From: Lojkania enalia
Lineage: Eukaryota; Ascomycota; Dothideomycetes; Pleosporales
DNA length: 64,000 nucleotides
Assembly (NCBI GenBank): GCA_010094045.1
Contig: ML986707.1
Location: 66,884-130,883 of the forward strand
Reading direction: 5' to 3'
Position numbers and translations under genes: made by a program. The number at the start of each line of letters is the position of its first letter. The stretch's first letter is position 1. The notes beneath the pieces are model-generated. The model was not told the DNA's origin. It saw only the letters and a program-made list of their open reading frames with translations, and did no database searches. Shown here piece after piece: positions 10,820-22,805 of this stretch.

Positions 10820-12031
10820 TTAGACCTTGGCATACTTGCTGCCGGTCACAGCAGGATCAACCAGCTCAACAAAGAACTTCTCAGCTTTGGCCTTCTTCAC
10901 CATGAAATTAGGCATTCCGATACCCATCGCCTGTCCGACGCCACCGGTTGGGCCGATTGGAATGAGAATTGTATCCTTCATCGGCTTGAACTCCTTCTGC
11001 GATATGCCTTTCCCGCCGAATCCTGGGATCCAACTAAGGAGTCCACCGGAGCTAGCTGTATCCTGTCCTAGAGCCGCAGCCTGATCAACGGCAAAACTGG
11101 AGCCGACAACCGGCACTTGTGCGTCGAGCTCTAGTGCGGTGTTTGAACTGCCAGACACAATGTCACCAACGGCATAGACGCCTGCAGTATCATCACCCTT
11201 GACGCGGAAGTAGTTGTCGCCTGTTATGACACGGCCCTTCTCATCAAGCCATTCCTTTGGAAGATATTCACTGTTGATTTTATGGGCTCCGCGAGCATCG
11301 ATGAAGAGGTCTACAGTCCTTGACGAGCCATCGCTCAATTTAACCACGGTGGTAGCTCCCTCCGGAACGGTTTCGTTGACGCGCAGATTGGAAAGGAGCT
11401 CGACTTTGGCGGCCTCAAACTTCGCCTTCGCCTTCGTAATCGTGCCTGGCTTCAACCTCTCCAAGACTGCTCCGACCAACGTGACCTTTGCCTGAGGATA
11501 GGAATGCGCGATCTCTCCAGAAACCTCCACACCCACAGGTCCAGCTCCCGCAACAAGAACAGACTTGGTCTGCGGGAGGACTTTGTGCATCTCCTTGATG
11601 GCTGCCTCGCTAATCTTGTGGTCGCCATGTAGGGTCCAGAGCGGCGATGCACTAGTGGTACCAGTTGCGATAAACAATGAATCGTATTTAATCTCTCCAG
11701 ATACAGAAGCATCCTCTACTGTAACCTGGTGCCTCGCCGGAGTGAGGGCCACAGCCTTGCCCTGTACAAATGTGACCGCGGCTCCATACTGTTGCAGGCC
11801 TTCGGCGATTGATCGGAACAGCTTGTCCTCGGGGAAAGATGACGGGCTAATAAGAGCTCGCGGCGCTCCGACCTTGAAGAAGTAGTGTGTACTGGGGGAG
11901 ACGAGGGTAACATGGTAGGTTGGCGCTCCCTGGATTTTCTCTAGGAGAGGGAGCACTTGGCGCTCGAGGTGGTGGACTAGGTTAACACCGGCAAAGTTTG
12001 CTCCAAGAACGACAATTTCGTGGTTGACCAT
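10820..12031 (-). CDS. AIFM2/FSP1-like FAD-dependent NAD(P)H oxidoreductase
   Basis: The protein is 403 residues. I start it at 12031, not at the more upstream ATG, because GCCACCATGG is an ideal initiation context and the Rossmann fold begins at once (HEIVVLGANFAGVNL). A second dinucleotide motif, SVLVAGAGPVGVEVSGE, lies mid-protein, and the FAD-closing GVYAVGDI motif near residue 290. This is the pyridine-nucleotide-disulfide oxidoreductase fold of AIFM2/AMID and NDE/NDI-type enzymes, which pass electrons from NAD(P)H to quinones. There is no presequence, so it is probably cytosolic or membrane-associated. The quinone role is inferred from the family. Confidence 0.85.
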   Translation of the reverse strand: MVNHEIVVLGANFAGVNLVHHLERQVLPLLEKIQGAPTYHVTLVSPSTHYFFKVGAPRALISPSSFPEDKLFRSIAEGLQQYGAAVTFVQGKAVALTPARHQVTVEDASVSGEIKYDSLFIATGTTSASPLWTLHGDHKISEAAIKEMHKVLPQTKSVLVAGAGPVGVEVSGEIAHSYPQAKVTLVGAVLERLKPGTITKAKAKFEAAKVELLSNLRVNETVPEGATTVVKLSDGSSRTVDLFIDARGAHKINSEYLPKEWLDEKGRVITGDNYFRVKGDDTAGVYAVGDIVSGSSNTALELDAQVPVVGSSFAVDQAAALGQDTASSGGLLSWIPGFGGKGISQKEFKPMKDTILIPIGPTGGVGQAMGIGMPNFMVKKAKAEKFFVELVDPAVTGSKYAKV

Positions 12032-14194
12032 GGTGGCGCGGGGAGAATTGAGCGAGTGTTGATGATAAGGGGGAATGCAGCGGAGCGAGGTGGAGACCTG
12101 GAGATCTGACGGCGGGGGTTTTCTGCGCCTCAATAACGCAAACTTCTTTGTTGGGCCTTGCTTACTAAAAGATTCATGTACTTTTCCAAGGCTTCAAGCG
12201 GAGGTCCGTAGCTTGTCATGCTTGCGTAGCAGTCAGCGTCCGAGAAGGTGGTTCCGGCCAATGGGGGCGCCTTACCGGTGGGGTGGAAGCCTTGGTCGGA
12301 ATGCGGGCAAGGGCTGATTCCGAACCCTATAATTACCCTTGCGTGTGTGTACCCGGAACCCCGCTTGTCCCGATGTCGCCTATACTGGTCACTAAAGAGG
12401 CGGCCTCCTGTCACTAGCGAGCGACTTCTTTGCAACCGGGGCGGCTGAGAAACGGGTGATGAGTAAGGGGGCTCTTGGATCGTCCTTGCCCAAAGCATCC
12501 ACTAGCCCGGTGCGATAGTGAAATGGGCGCTGGGCACAATCCTGGTCTGCATTCTACCGCCAGATCTAACCAATACTAGGCTTTACACGTCAGGTTTTAC
12601 GTATATCACTGTTCTACGCAAGCATCTCAGGCGCCAGCAGTTGATTGTTTGACAAAGAATTTTTTTGAAGTCCTCTACGCAAATGGCATACTGGATGTGG
12701 ACTGGGGGCATACACAATGGAACCATACCTAGGTAACTATAGACGGTAATTATTTGACGATAGCGGATGCGATAATTTTTGCGAGACATGTCATGTCTTC
12801 GGCACAGAATTTTTCCTACTGATCGCATGTCAAATAAGTCCTACCCGTGCGAGTAAACTGAAGATTCACAGTTCCCAGTCCTCAAAAGCGTATACGCTCT
12901 AAGAAAGCGTGGCCAGTGAGGAGCTCACCTTCGGTATTGAGTAACATGAGGGTTAAACACTTTCAGTCTCCTGCTTGGGCTGGAGAAATAGACATATAAA
13001 CACATCGGGCGCAGCGAGATGGCCCGCAGCGTGGATTGGTCATGTGCCATTTAAAGGATGCTGGACTAGGGACGGTAGGAAAGCAAGATGAATTACGGGC
13101 TGGCACGCCTTCTGCCCCTTAATCCAAGTCGGATCTGAGGAATCAATTGAAGTTTCCGATCAAGAAGGCGATGGTGGCCATTATGCCGCGGTACCTGCTT
13201 ATCGATGAGTCTAATAACTGGCTAAGGAGGGAGTATGCCTAGCACGCTGGCGGCATAAAGCATCTAGCCCAGGCCCCCGGATGCATCACGGAAAGGAAGG
13301 CAATATTGGAAGAAGGGCCCCATGGGAATCCACCACGTTTTTATATCCGTTAGGCAACCCAAAAGGGACCACACAACCACCCTTCGAGAAGGTCCTCCTC
13401 AAAGAGGGTGTCGCAACGCCCAGCGCGCACTATCGAGGCTAGGATAGATTGGCGCAAGCTATGAATGCCTCCATGCTGCCCGTATCGCCGTCGACTTTAT
13501 GTTGAGAGCGGCGCTCGGTAAGGACGGATGGACTGAGGTGAAGCGTGCAGACTAGTTATAGCGCGCACCAATCCGCTTTCAAGAAATGTCTTGCTACAGA
13601 GCCAAGGTGGTGGTTGTGTCATGGCGATTTGAAAGATACCGATCTCAATGTTTTTCTCCGAGGCGACCTGGCTCATGGTGTGGGGAAACGGGAAGCATCC
13701 GATCTCTCCATATCTCATTCGCACCTTCCTAATCAGGTAACGTCCGACATCAACACCAACCACTCATCAGCACCTCGCATATCGTCACTACACACCATTC
13801 CAATTTCCATCGCAAACATAGAGTAGAGTACCGCAGACAAGTAAGCAATTTCAGGGAGCAATAGATGTATTGATTGATACTGGCCGGAACTGAGTATTTC
13901 CGGGTCAATATGGAATAGTTCCTGGTCGCTTATTGGATCACGTACGACCCATGTACTCGAACCTGCGACATACAGGCCGCAACAGGTGTTCCCGTCCCCC
14001 CAAGACTGGATCCTTATCAAGCATCCTAGGCGAGATCTGCCGACTCCTACCCAAAACAAGGCCGCCGCAGGAACGGGATGCAGGCACCATTCCTGCCGGT
14101 ACATAAAAACCCTCGCCCAGGATACCTGTTAGCCTGTCCAGCGCATCCATTGTCTCACTTCAATTTTGCGGCAGCAGTCGTGGGTGTATACACC
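12032..14194. other. gap of 2.2 kb: no gene recognised
   Basis: The ends hold the promoters of the AIFM2-like gene (left) and the amidase (right). Several short open frames (for example 12130-12498 and 13733-14104) are on opposite strands, contradict one another and carry no motif. No tRNA or repeat seen. Confidence 0.45.
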
Positions 14195-15928
14195 ATGGTG
14201 TCTTTCTACTATCTTATGAAGCTTGCGATTGCGAGTGCATCTGTAGTGTCGCTTGGATCGGCGCATCCCACACATGGCGGCCTGCCGTCGCTGTTAGACG
14301 CTACCATGGATGAATTAGCAGCTGGTCTGAAAGCAAAGCATTTTACTAGCTTGGACTTAGTCAATGTCGGTTTCAATTGATTTTAAATCATCACATTTTT
14401 GCTAATCCTCAATAGGCTTACATTGGACGCATCCTTGAAGTCAACGAAACCCTCCACGCAGTAACAGAGATCAACCCAGATTCCTGGAAAATTGCCAAGG
14501 AGCTCGACTGCGAGCGTAAAGAGGGCAAGCTCCGAGGGTATGCCCATCCTGATCATCAGCCATCAGTCTCCGTTGCTCTGACGTAGACTTAGGCCCCTCC
14601 ATGGCCTACCAATCCTCATCAAGAATAATATTGCAACAGCGGACCAAATGAATAACACCGCTGGATCTTACGCCCTCCTCGGTGCCAAAGTTCCTCGTGA
14701 CGCTACTGTTGCCGCAAAGCTCAGGAAAGCCGGTGCCATCATCCTTGGAAAAGCCAACCTCTCTCAATGGGCGAACTTCCGGTCCAGCAATTCTTCGAAC
14801 GGATGGTCCGCGCATGGCGGTCAAGTATATGGAGCTTATTACCCTGGCCAGGACCCCTCAGGCTCGTCCTCAGGCTCTGGTGTAGCTTCATCTCTTGGCC
14901 TTGCCGTTGCGTCACTTGGGACTGAGACAGACGGCTCGATCATCAGCCCTTCACAGATCAACAACTTGGTCGGCATCAAGCCCACCGTTGGCTTGACATC
15001 CCGTGCCCTCGTGATTCCCATCTCGGAGCACCAAGACACCGTTGGACCTATGGCACGCACAGTCAAGGACGCTGCGTACCTCCTTCAAGCCATTGCGGGT
15101 AAAGATCAATATGACAATTATACATCGGCGATCCCATTTAAGCGCAAGCTTCCCGACTACGTGAAAGCCTGCAAGATGAATGCTCTCAAGGGCAAACGTA
15201 TCGGCGTCCCTCGAAACGCCATTTCTGGCCGACCGCCGGTCCTCGCTGCCTTCAACGCCGCACTCGAAGTTCTCAAGGAGGCGGGAGCCATCATTGTCGA
15301 GAACACAAATTACACGGCATGGCAACAATACCGCGAAAGCGATGCCGAAGGATATGTTCTCGACGCCGACTTTGTCGCCAACTTGAGGTCATATCTCGAC
15401 CAATTGACCTACAACCCCACCGGTGTCAAGAATCTCGCTGACGTCCAGGCCTTCACCCAGTCATTCCCCGCCGAGGAATACCCCTCTAGGAACACGGCGG
15501 TTTGGGACGAGTCCCTCGCGCTGAACTTCACGAACGAGTCGCCGGAGTTCTGGGCCTATTACCAAGAGGACCTGTTCCTCGGGGGTCCCGGAGGCTTGCT
15601 CGGAGCCCTGAAGAACTACTCGCTCGACGCTATCGTCGTTCCTTCAGCCGGTGCATCGGGCCAGTCTGCTATCATCGGCGCGCCGCTTGTGACCGTGCCG
15701 CTGGGCGCCTATCCTCCTAACCAGACCGTCATTACGAATCCCAGGGGCAATCTGAATGCTACCGCCCCGAACATCCCGTTTGGTATTTCGTTCGCGGGCG
15801 ATTATTGGTCTGAGGTGGACCTAATTGGATTTGCGTACGCGTTTGAGCAGAGGACGATGGTCAGGCAGATGATTAAGCCGTATATCCAACCAACTACAGA
15901 GATTGCGGACGTCTTGGGCAAGTATTGA
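14195..15928 (+). CDS. secreted amidase-signature hydrolase
   Basis: Exons are 14195-14365, 14416-14537 and 14593-15928 (introns 50 and 55 nt), 542 residues. The start at 14195 has the context CACCATGG; an alternative Met lies seven codons on. Either gives a short hydrophobic signal peptide ending near GSAHP, and several N-glycosylation sequons follow, so it should enter the secretory pathway. The amidase triad is visible: Lys in LIKNNIAT, the cis-Ser in SGSSSGSG and the nucleophile Ser in GTETDGSIISPS. The usual Asp after Lys is Asn. The enzyme hydrolyses amide bonds to acid and ammonia; the substrate is unknown. It converges on the methylthioadenosine phosphorylase gene. Confidence 0.9.
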
Positions 15929-16124
15929 ACAGGGCAATAGCGAATGAAAAGGTAATGCGATGATGAAATATGATAACACAATGTCATGTAATATAATGGC
16001 ATCCGTAACGGGAACCGGCGTCAACGAACAATGCCCCAGAGTCTATACATAATTTCTCGCCATCTATAATCTAAATGTATATATGAAATTTACGGGCATT
16101 CATACCCACGACTATACACAACCC

Positions 16125-17117
16125 TCAGTCGAAATACCCAGGGAATAGCCACTGGAGCTTCTTCTCCGTTTCCGGATTCCTTCCCTCCTTGTGCGTGATA
16201 CTGCCACCGAACTTGCTATGCTGCTCCAAATGCCTAGCGAGCACCTGCTCAGCATGCTCCTCCTTGCTCAACTCATTTAAGACGGCCGCTACGAACCGTC
16301 TCGCGTTCTGGCTGTTGGCCTTCATATGCCCCATCACCATCTCCACGTTGACATCCTCCCCGCCGTTCCTCCAGCAATCGTAGTCCGTCGCCATACAAAT
16401 CATTTGATATGCAATCTCCGCCTCCCTCGCCAGCTTCGCCTCCGGCAACGCCGACATGTTGATCACCGAGCCGCCCCACGAGCGATACAGATTCGACTCG
16501 GCGCGCGTCGAGAACTGCGGCCCCTCCATGCATATCAGTAAGCCCTTGTCATGCAGCGTGACGCCGTCTCCTTCCAGCGCATGACCGCATTGCCGCACGA
16601 CTTTCGCCAGGCCCTCGTCGAATGGGTCGCCGAAGCCAACGTGTCCTACCATTCCGCCCTCAAAAAATGTGAACGGTCGTATGCCCTTCGTGCGGTCGAT
16701 GATCTGATCCGGGACCACGAAGTCGCGCGGCCGAATGACTTCTTGCAGACTGCCGACGGCGGAAAACGCAATGACTGTTCGCACGCCGATGCTCCTTAGG
16801 GCAGCTATGTTCGCGCGGTTAGGGATCTCGTGCGGAGCGAGTTGATGGAGGGGCCCGTGGCGGGAGAGGAACGCGATGGGAATGGGCTTTCCGGATGTCG
16901 GGGAGGGATGATGCAGGATAGAGATTGGAGACGAGGGCGCGCCCCAGGGCGTGTCTACAGTGAGGGTCGCGGCGAGGGAGAAGTCGGGGAGGGTTTGGAT
17001 TCCTGTTCCGCCTATTACAGCGATGTGGACGGGTTCTATGGTGCTATGTTAGCTACGGATGAATGATTTGGGACTACGAAGTGTACCATCGTAGGTCGTG
17101 GGGACGCTGCCTCCCAT
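16125..17117 (-). CDS. MEU1: S-methyl-5'-thioadenosine phosphorylase
   Basis: Exons are 17117-17087 and 17035-16125 with a 51-nt intron (branch CTAAC), 313 residues. It cleaves methylthioadenosine with phosphate to adenine and methylthioribose-1-phosphate, the first step of methionine salvage. The spliced start reads MGGSVPTTYDEPVHIAVIGG, and the family blocks follow: GGTGIQTLP, RHGPLHQLAPHEIPNRANI, AFSAVGSLQE, MEGPQFSTRAESNLYR and NMSALPEAKLARE. All phosphate- and purine-binding blocks look intact and the length is typical. The symbol MEU1 is the yeast name. Confidence 0.93.
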
Positions 17118-17756
17118 TTTGCGAGAGAAGTGGTACGGGAGGCTGATTGAACGGATGGACTGGACAATGCGGAGTGGAGGAGTAAAGGAGCGCAGGAATA
17201 ATGCCGTTGGGCTTCTAAGCATCCGTCGCGGAAAGGGTTGGGTTTGTTGATAAGTTTCCTGCAACCCACTTCTTTCGGAAGCGGGGTTCGAAGTTCCGAC
17301 CCTGGACCCTTTATGACGCCATGCCAATCGACCAATTACACGTCACAAATACCTAGGGTAGTTCGCGACTTCAAGCTCGATGAGGGGGCAATGAAGATTG
17401 GCAGATGCACAAGTATTCCGATTAACTATTGCCAAGCCATCGTCGAGACTATTTGTGAAAGTTTTACCGAACCTTCACATTGCTCGTTCCTTTGTATTCC
17501 CATCAAACAACTATTGAAGCAAATTCGCTTTGAAGAGAATTGTAGCCCATCTTTTTGATGGTGCCGGCAGCAATTGGAAACTACGAGGAGACAAATTCGG
17601 ATAACGTCAACACGATAAACTATGGGCTTTGCTCAATGTTCTTGAAGCAACCGGCATTCACGTCAATCTGCAAAATCCTCGTTAGTAACCTTTATTTCAC
17701 GCACCAAATCGAGGAAAAAGTCCTTAGCCACGCCTTAATAATCCAACTTAAGCTTC
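17118..17756. other. gap: promoter of the phosphorylase gene and AT-rich DNA
   Basis: No gene seen. Around 17285-17345 there is a TTCGAAC-containing stretch that recalls a tRNA T-arm, but no cloverleaf folds (see rejected items). Confidence 0.4.
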
Positions 17757-18382
17757 CTAGCCCGTTGTAGCCACAGGGTCTCCACTACGTCGTACTACGT
17801 ATTCTCGTCTATTCTCTTCTACTTTGATATGGTAGCCAGCGTCCTCATAGTCGATTACAAAATGAAACGGCCCAGGCGGGACGCTCTTAACCCAAAACCT
17901 TTCTGGCATAGCTCTATAAAAAAACGAGTCTCCCATAGTGCGACGGACGTGTTGATGGAGATATGAATCCGAGGGTTCCATTTTGGACGGGGCAAATACC
18001 TCGACAATTCTTCTCTAATCTTCCAGAAAATTTTTGCCGTCGTGCAAATCTTAAGCTCTGAAATATGAACTGAGGGCGCAAGACCAACTTGCCACCAGTC
18101 ACGATCCAAATGGTAAGGGAATACATCCAGGGAGTCATTATTCCTAGGGAGAATGAATGTTGTTGTTCCATACTAATGTCCCGCAGACTCTTTCAAGACG
18201 TCTGCTCCAACATATTCACGTTGCCAAATGTGTCCGTATCCAAGCCGATCTACGGAGGTTACAAGCTTCAGAGATTGAAACGAGCCATCATTGTTGTACC
18301 ACAACTCCTCTGTTTTGTGTACGAGGAGGGCTTCTGGCTTGATTACATTGTTGTATACCGCATCTCTCAGCTCTCGTGATAG
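17757..18382 (-). pseudogene. decayed LPRELRD-family gene (copy C)
   Basis: Read on the minus strand from 18382, the frame begins LSRELRDAVYNNVIKPEALL, the family motif with Pro-to-Ser (CCN to TCN). An in-frame TGA stands just before it. The frame stays open for about 70 codons to a TAG, then continues YGTTTFILPRNNDSL, a typical family strand, to about 17965. There a frame change leads into EPSDSYLHQHVRRTMGD, which runs to TAG at 17757. Two or three point lesions and one frame change in about 210 codons mark a recent pseudogene. The lesions are mostly C-to-T, again RIP-like. Confidence 0.6.
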
Positions 18383-20580
18383 TCAAACACGGAGCGTGCA
18401 ACAAAGCTCACTGCACTAACACTGCGTATAAGCTATCAGTGCGGGCGCAAGCTTCGTCTCCCTGGGTGTAGTGATTTGTTCCTAGAGCCCTAGGCTGGTT
18501 TCTGTCGGTTCGCTGTGCGGTGATGTTCTGCAGCTGTTGTTTAGAAGTCCATGGGAGCCGCAATCCACTGCTCCATACGAAGCGCACTTTTGTCGCCTCA
18601 TCCGATACAAAGAAGAGCCACAATCGTTGGAAACTGTGAGATTATAAGCGACATTATTAACTAGAGCAGAAAATCCACCTTTTGCTCTACGTTGTAGAAA
18701 CATACCAGATAACTTGCTGCCGGAGCTACCCCGTTGTGGCCGCCATTGCGTACGACAGATTTCCGTTAAGGTAGTATAGGATGAGCTTATGAGGAGTTTA
18801 GTGTGAAAAGAGGGTTCTCTGGTCAAAGGATGTGTAAGGTTTTCGGGCCTTAGCAGCTATCACCTACCCGACAACGGTGACCGCCTATTCACGTCAACCA
18901 GCTTTCACTAATCCGCCATAATTCGAGTCAAAACCTGGCCTTCCGCACAATTGCTATGTTTCACAAATTACTAATCTATAGAAAAATAGGTCGGATTTAA
19001 GGTCTAAACATTTGGAGAGGCGCAATAGACAGCTTGCATTCCGGAACTATATCGCATGGAAAGAATTCGCCGGTGTTTTATTTACGGGCTGCTATTTACC
19101 GGCAGAAGCCGTAATGCATTTCAAACACCTTCCTTTATAACCGTCATTACATCTCATCCTTTGCTCTCAGCCAGCACCTAATATGTTTTGCCAAGAAAGG
19201 CGCTAGGCTGCTATGCGTCAAATGTGTAAACTATTTCGACCTACAGTATAAATTTGCAACCTGCCACCTGGAAATTGGTTACCCAATCTACAGTATTGTC
19301 ACTCAATATCCATCTTAGGTTTAGGACTCAATTGGCATAAGCGGCACTCATTTTGTCACGTGCGATCCCAAGCATCTCCGGAAACGGATAAGATTGCTCA
19401 TTACCGTTTAGTGTGTCGACATCGATGTTACAATAAATGTGATTTTGACATATCTTTCAGGTAGATAGAATTTCGTGTCATTGCATCATTTGTTATCTAC
19501 GCCGAGTCCTGCTGGAGAGTAGCCGAAACGAACGAGCGGGCCTACATAATATTCTCATACTTGAATAATAGGAAAATATCCTGAGCTTCAGATTATTTAT
19601 TCGACTCTAGGAAATACTAACCTTAATATGTCGCTTGTGCGGCGGGACCCTCGACGATACTGCGTGCAGTGATGACAGCTAATACACCCTATTGCGGGGA
19701 ACTCAACCGATTCTCCCTCTCTGTCCTTCCACAACTCGACTCCGAGTGTGGGTATTATAGTATAAATGGTTACAATCGTAATTCTACTTGAGCTTTGTGG
19801 CAAAAATATCTGTATCTCGCCGAAGTAAATACAATGAAAGGACTTGTGCCGACCGAGACGCTCTATAACGAAGCGCAGTCACACCTACGCATTCTCCGCA
19901 CACTCCGCTTGCCAACTATGATGTACAGCAACAAGATATTAAGACCAGATTCGATATTCCCGCCAGAAAGTCGAACAAATGTGAACATCTTCTCCTGCAT
20001 AAGTCCCATGTGATCAAATTGCCGTTCGCAGATCCGAACCAAACAGTAAAGTGGACCGTTATCGGCCCCTGATCCAACAGCGTGGTACTGCCACGAGGTC
20101 AGATACCGGGGACCAGGGGCACGCGAGCAATGTGCATATTCGTGCTGCTTGGCGGTAACGTCGCATGTCCTAGGAGATGTTTGCTTGGGGAGTGCATCGC
20201 GTAGTACCACAACACAAGCCATGTTTATGATTCAAGGCGCAAAGAACAAGTATAAATAGTTCTATTAAGTGTATATCGAGGACTTGTTGGGGCTTGGATA
20301 ATTAGTTGGCTCACTAGATGGGCCTTGTGACCGGCAAAATGTACTAAGCAATAGGATGGATTCAACGGTACGCCGGAAGAATATAGTACAATTGCCGCCT
20401 CTTAGACAGAGTTATTCAAATAGCTATAGGCTTCTAATCACAACATCTGCGCGCAGAGTCTTTAGATTTTTCTATGCATTCATATTTTTCATATCCCGAG
20501 GAGGGAGACTATATACATTATTCATAAATTCAATTACATCATGGCAGGTCATTTCAAGATCTCCCTCTTCCTAATTCCAC
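18383..20580. other. gap of 2.2 kb: decayed AT-rich DNA
   Basis: No convincing gene. A 119-codon minus-strand frame (19863-20222) and a 114-codon one (18482-18826) have no recognisable motif and sit in sequence like the other decayed blocks. Nothing else seen. Confidence 0.4.
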
Positions 20581-21172
20581 TCATTTATCTGGAATAGCAG
20601 CAATGGCCTCGATCTCGATCAAGAAGTTTCCTGGTAACTGCCCGACTTCGACGGCGGTCCTCGCGGGCTTCGGCGACGGCAGCATGGCTCCGTAGACCTC
20701 GTTCATAGCAGAGTAGTCACTCATGTTGGCAAGAAAGACTGTGGTTTTCATGACATAGTCCCATGATGTGCCTGCCTCCTCAAGGACCACTCCGATGTTC
20801 TTGAGGACTTGGGCCTGAGGACGAAAATCAGTATTCGGAATGTTGGAGTTTCTGTGAGGTCTCAATGGAAATGGGAGACGGTGTATGACTCACAGTTTGT
20901 TCTTCAATTCCGCCAGAAATGATAGAGCCGTTGCGGCTAGGGACTGTGCCTGATGTGTAGACAATGCCCTTGCTAGTCCAAGCACCGCTAGCTGATATAT
21001 TGATTAGAACTTGCAGAATTTATGTTTGTGATGCATGTGGCTGACAGAGAATAGGACCTTGGGTCCCTAGGTAGGTAACTACGGGCTGCTCGGTCCCCTT
21101 TGGCACCGGTTTCGCTGATGTGAGGCCGAGTACGACAAGGAGAGTAGTAAAGATAGACATAAATCGAACCAT
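20581..21172 (-). CDS. RidA/YjgF-family imine deaminase with signal peptide
   Basis: Exons are 21172-21058, 20991-20894 and 20814-20581 (introns 66 and 79 nt), 148 residues. RidA proteins hydrolyse reactive 2-imino/enamine acids to keto acids and ammonia. The family core is complete: GIVYTSGTVP, AQVLKNIGVVLEEAG, TTVFLANMSDY, PARTAVEVGQLP and IEIEAIAAIP. Arg123 and Glu138 correspond to the carboxylate-binding Arg and catalytic Glu of bacterial RidA. Unusually, exon 1 encodes MVRFMSIFTTLLVVLGLTSA, a classic signal peptide ending A-K. Ordinary RidA is cytosolic or mitochondrial. It is transcribed away from the secreted L-amino-acid oxidase 1.6 kb away, whose product is its expected substrate. 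The first intron's donor (GTCCTA) is weak, so exon 1 is the least certain part. Confidence 0.82.
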
Positions 21173-22805
21173 TTTGAAATATTGTCCTAGCAATTATGAT
21201 GAATTGCCAAAGTATAGTCTGTTGAGACCATTTGGCTGCGGGGAATTCCTCGGTTTTATAGCTATTGGGACTTAGGTGTAGGATCAACGACAGCTTCGGA
21301 CTTATCGCAGACACGCATAGCATTCAGGCACTCTCGTAGCCACGTTTCTAAGCAAGTGTTCTTGCAGGACCCCATCTTTGAAATTTTTGCATTGCCAAAG
21401 TCTAGGCAAGCCTTGGAGTTCCCGGCGGCTAGGACATACGGTCGAGTATACCGAGGGAAACCCAGACTTTGTTATCAGTGACAGATCAATGGGTTCGTGG
21501 GATCTGTACAAAATACTGCACGCGAGGCTTGGCTGGCAAGTAGATATCCCACGAACATGATTCCCTAGGAGACGACAATATGGCCAATTGATGCGAGGTT
21601 ATCTTGCGGATACCGCTCCTCAGGATGCATCTGTATGCCAGAAGCGGAAGGTGGAACAGTTCGAACAGATCGCGGACAGATTGTGGAGGCTGGATGACTC
21701 AGGCGTGCAGATCAATACAGCGAATCTAGGAGGGAGCAACCAGGCGTCGAGGCTGGGCGCCTAGAGAACTTGCACTCAAAGAGAGGGAGCGCAACCTCTA
21801 ATACGAATCCTGAAGGGCGTAGTGACGTAAATTAAGATAAAGAAATGAAGATAAGTTTGGGTTTGGTCATACAAAAGCTATCGATAGTGAGATAGATTTG
21901 GGGATTAGCGGCTAATGCGGGCTCTGTTCGCGACCAAGGCGGCTAGCTGCATCCACGGACCCTAGACAGCCGAGGGCATCCGGCCGAACTGTTCTCAGGC
22001 GTGCTCGCATTGCTGCCGTTGTATTACTCAGACCGCGCCCTATATGTACTTAGGTAGGTGGCCGTCTGCGACGGTGTGGGGACGCCTCCCCACGTGGTCT
22101 AAGCTGGCCGGTACACAGAATACAGCCAGCTGTGTTGGAAAGTACCCCAAGACGGAAACACTCCGGGCTTCAACACCAACTTCCAAGGTTGCGGGTCCCC
22201 GCTGCATTGCTCGTATTGGACAACGCACAGTGAACCATCTACATAGTCCTCGCTGCACACACCCATGCCACCTGAGAACAACACCTAGGAGCGGCTGGGA
22301 TCTGACAGCAGCAGGCAGCAGCAGCCGTTTCTGGATCCGTTAAATCCCTCGTCGTATCTGCTTTTACTCCGAGCCGTCGGAATGCCGATCTCGGCCCACC
22401 CAGGGCCCGCATCAACAGAGTACAGTACCACCACACTAATGCCGTCCACAAGCCGTCGCTACTGCAGCCCAAGCCTGTACCGTGGTCTCGTCACCTGAGG
22501 CGGGATGCTGTGTGACGATACCCCATCCTTGAACTCTTCCTGAACTTTGGCTCGATCTGCCCCCTTATCGCATTACCATGAATCAATTGACCGGCGGCCA
22601 GTGGGTTCAAATTCGGGAAGTAACTTTCGGGATGCGCCCTTGGACAAACAATCCTGGTCAATTACCAATCATTCGGAGAGATAACGAGTAATATCATTCT
22701 TTTTGCGCAATATACAAATGCTCCCGCAATGGACAATCACTTTCCTCTACCCCTCACCTCTTCTCTACCTATTCATCCATCAGACCCTTCTCCTCCTCAG
22801 TCAAG
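21173..22805. promoter_or_regulatory. 1.6-kb divergent promoter region between RidA-like and oxidase genes
   Basis: The two genes are head to head. No open frame here has a domain, and the frames at 22040-22470 conflict between strands. A CT-rich leader (about 22740-22800) precedes the oxidase ATG. GATA-type and other short sites occur at chance level, and I cannot assign operators. Confidence 0.5.

Noticed and set aside
16189..16799. Several plus-strand ORFs over the methylthioadenosine phosphorylase gene
   Set aside because: They are antisense shadows of a GC-rich coding exon whose minus-strand product is unmistakable.
9573..17117. A secondary-metabolite cluster made of the NmrA-like, AIFM2-like and amidase genes
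   Set aside because: No polyketide synthase, peptide synthetase, terpene cyclase, transporter or cluster regulator is present; orientations are mixed and a housekeeping phosphorylase follows.
17285..17345. tRNA-like stretch on the minus strand (TAATTGGTCGATTGG...TTCGAACCCC)
   Set aside because: It has B-box-like TTCGAAC and a D-arm-like segment, but neither the T stem nor an acceptor stem pairs, and no anticodon stem forms. At best it is a degenerate fragment.
19863..20222. 119-codon minus-strand ORF in a decayed gap
   Set aside because: No recognisable domain and surrounding sequence looks mutated; not enough to call a gene.
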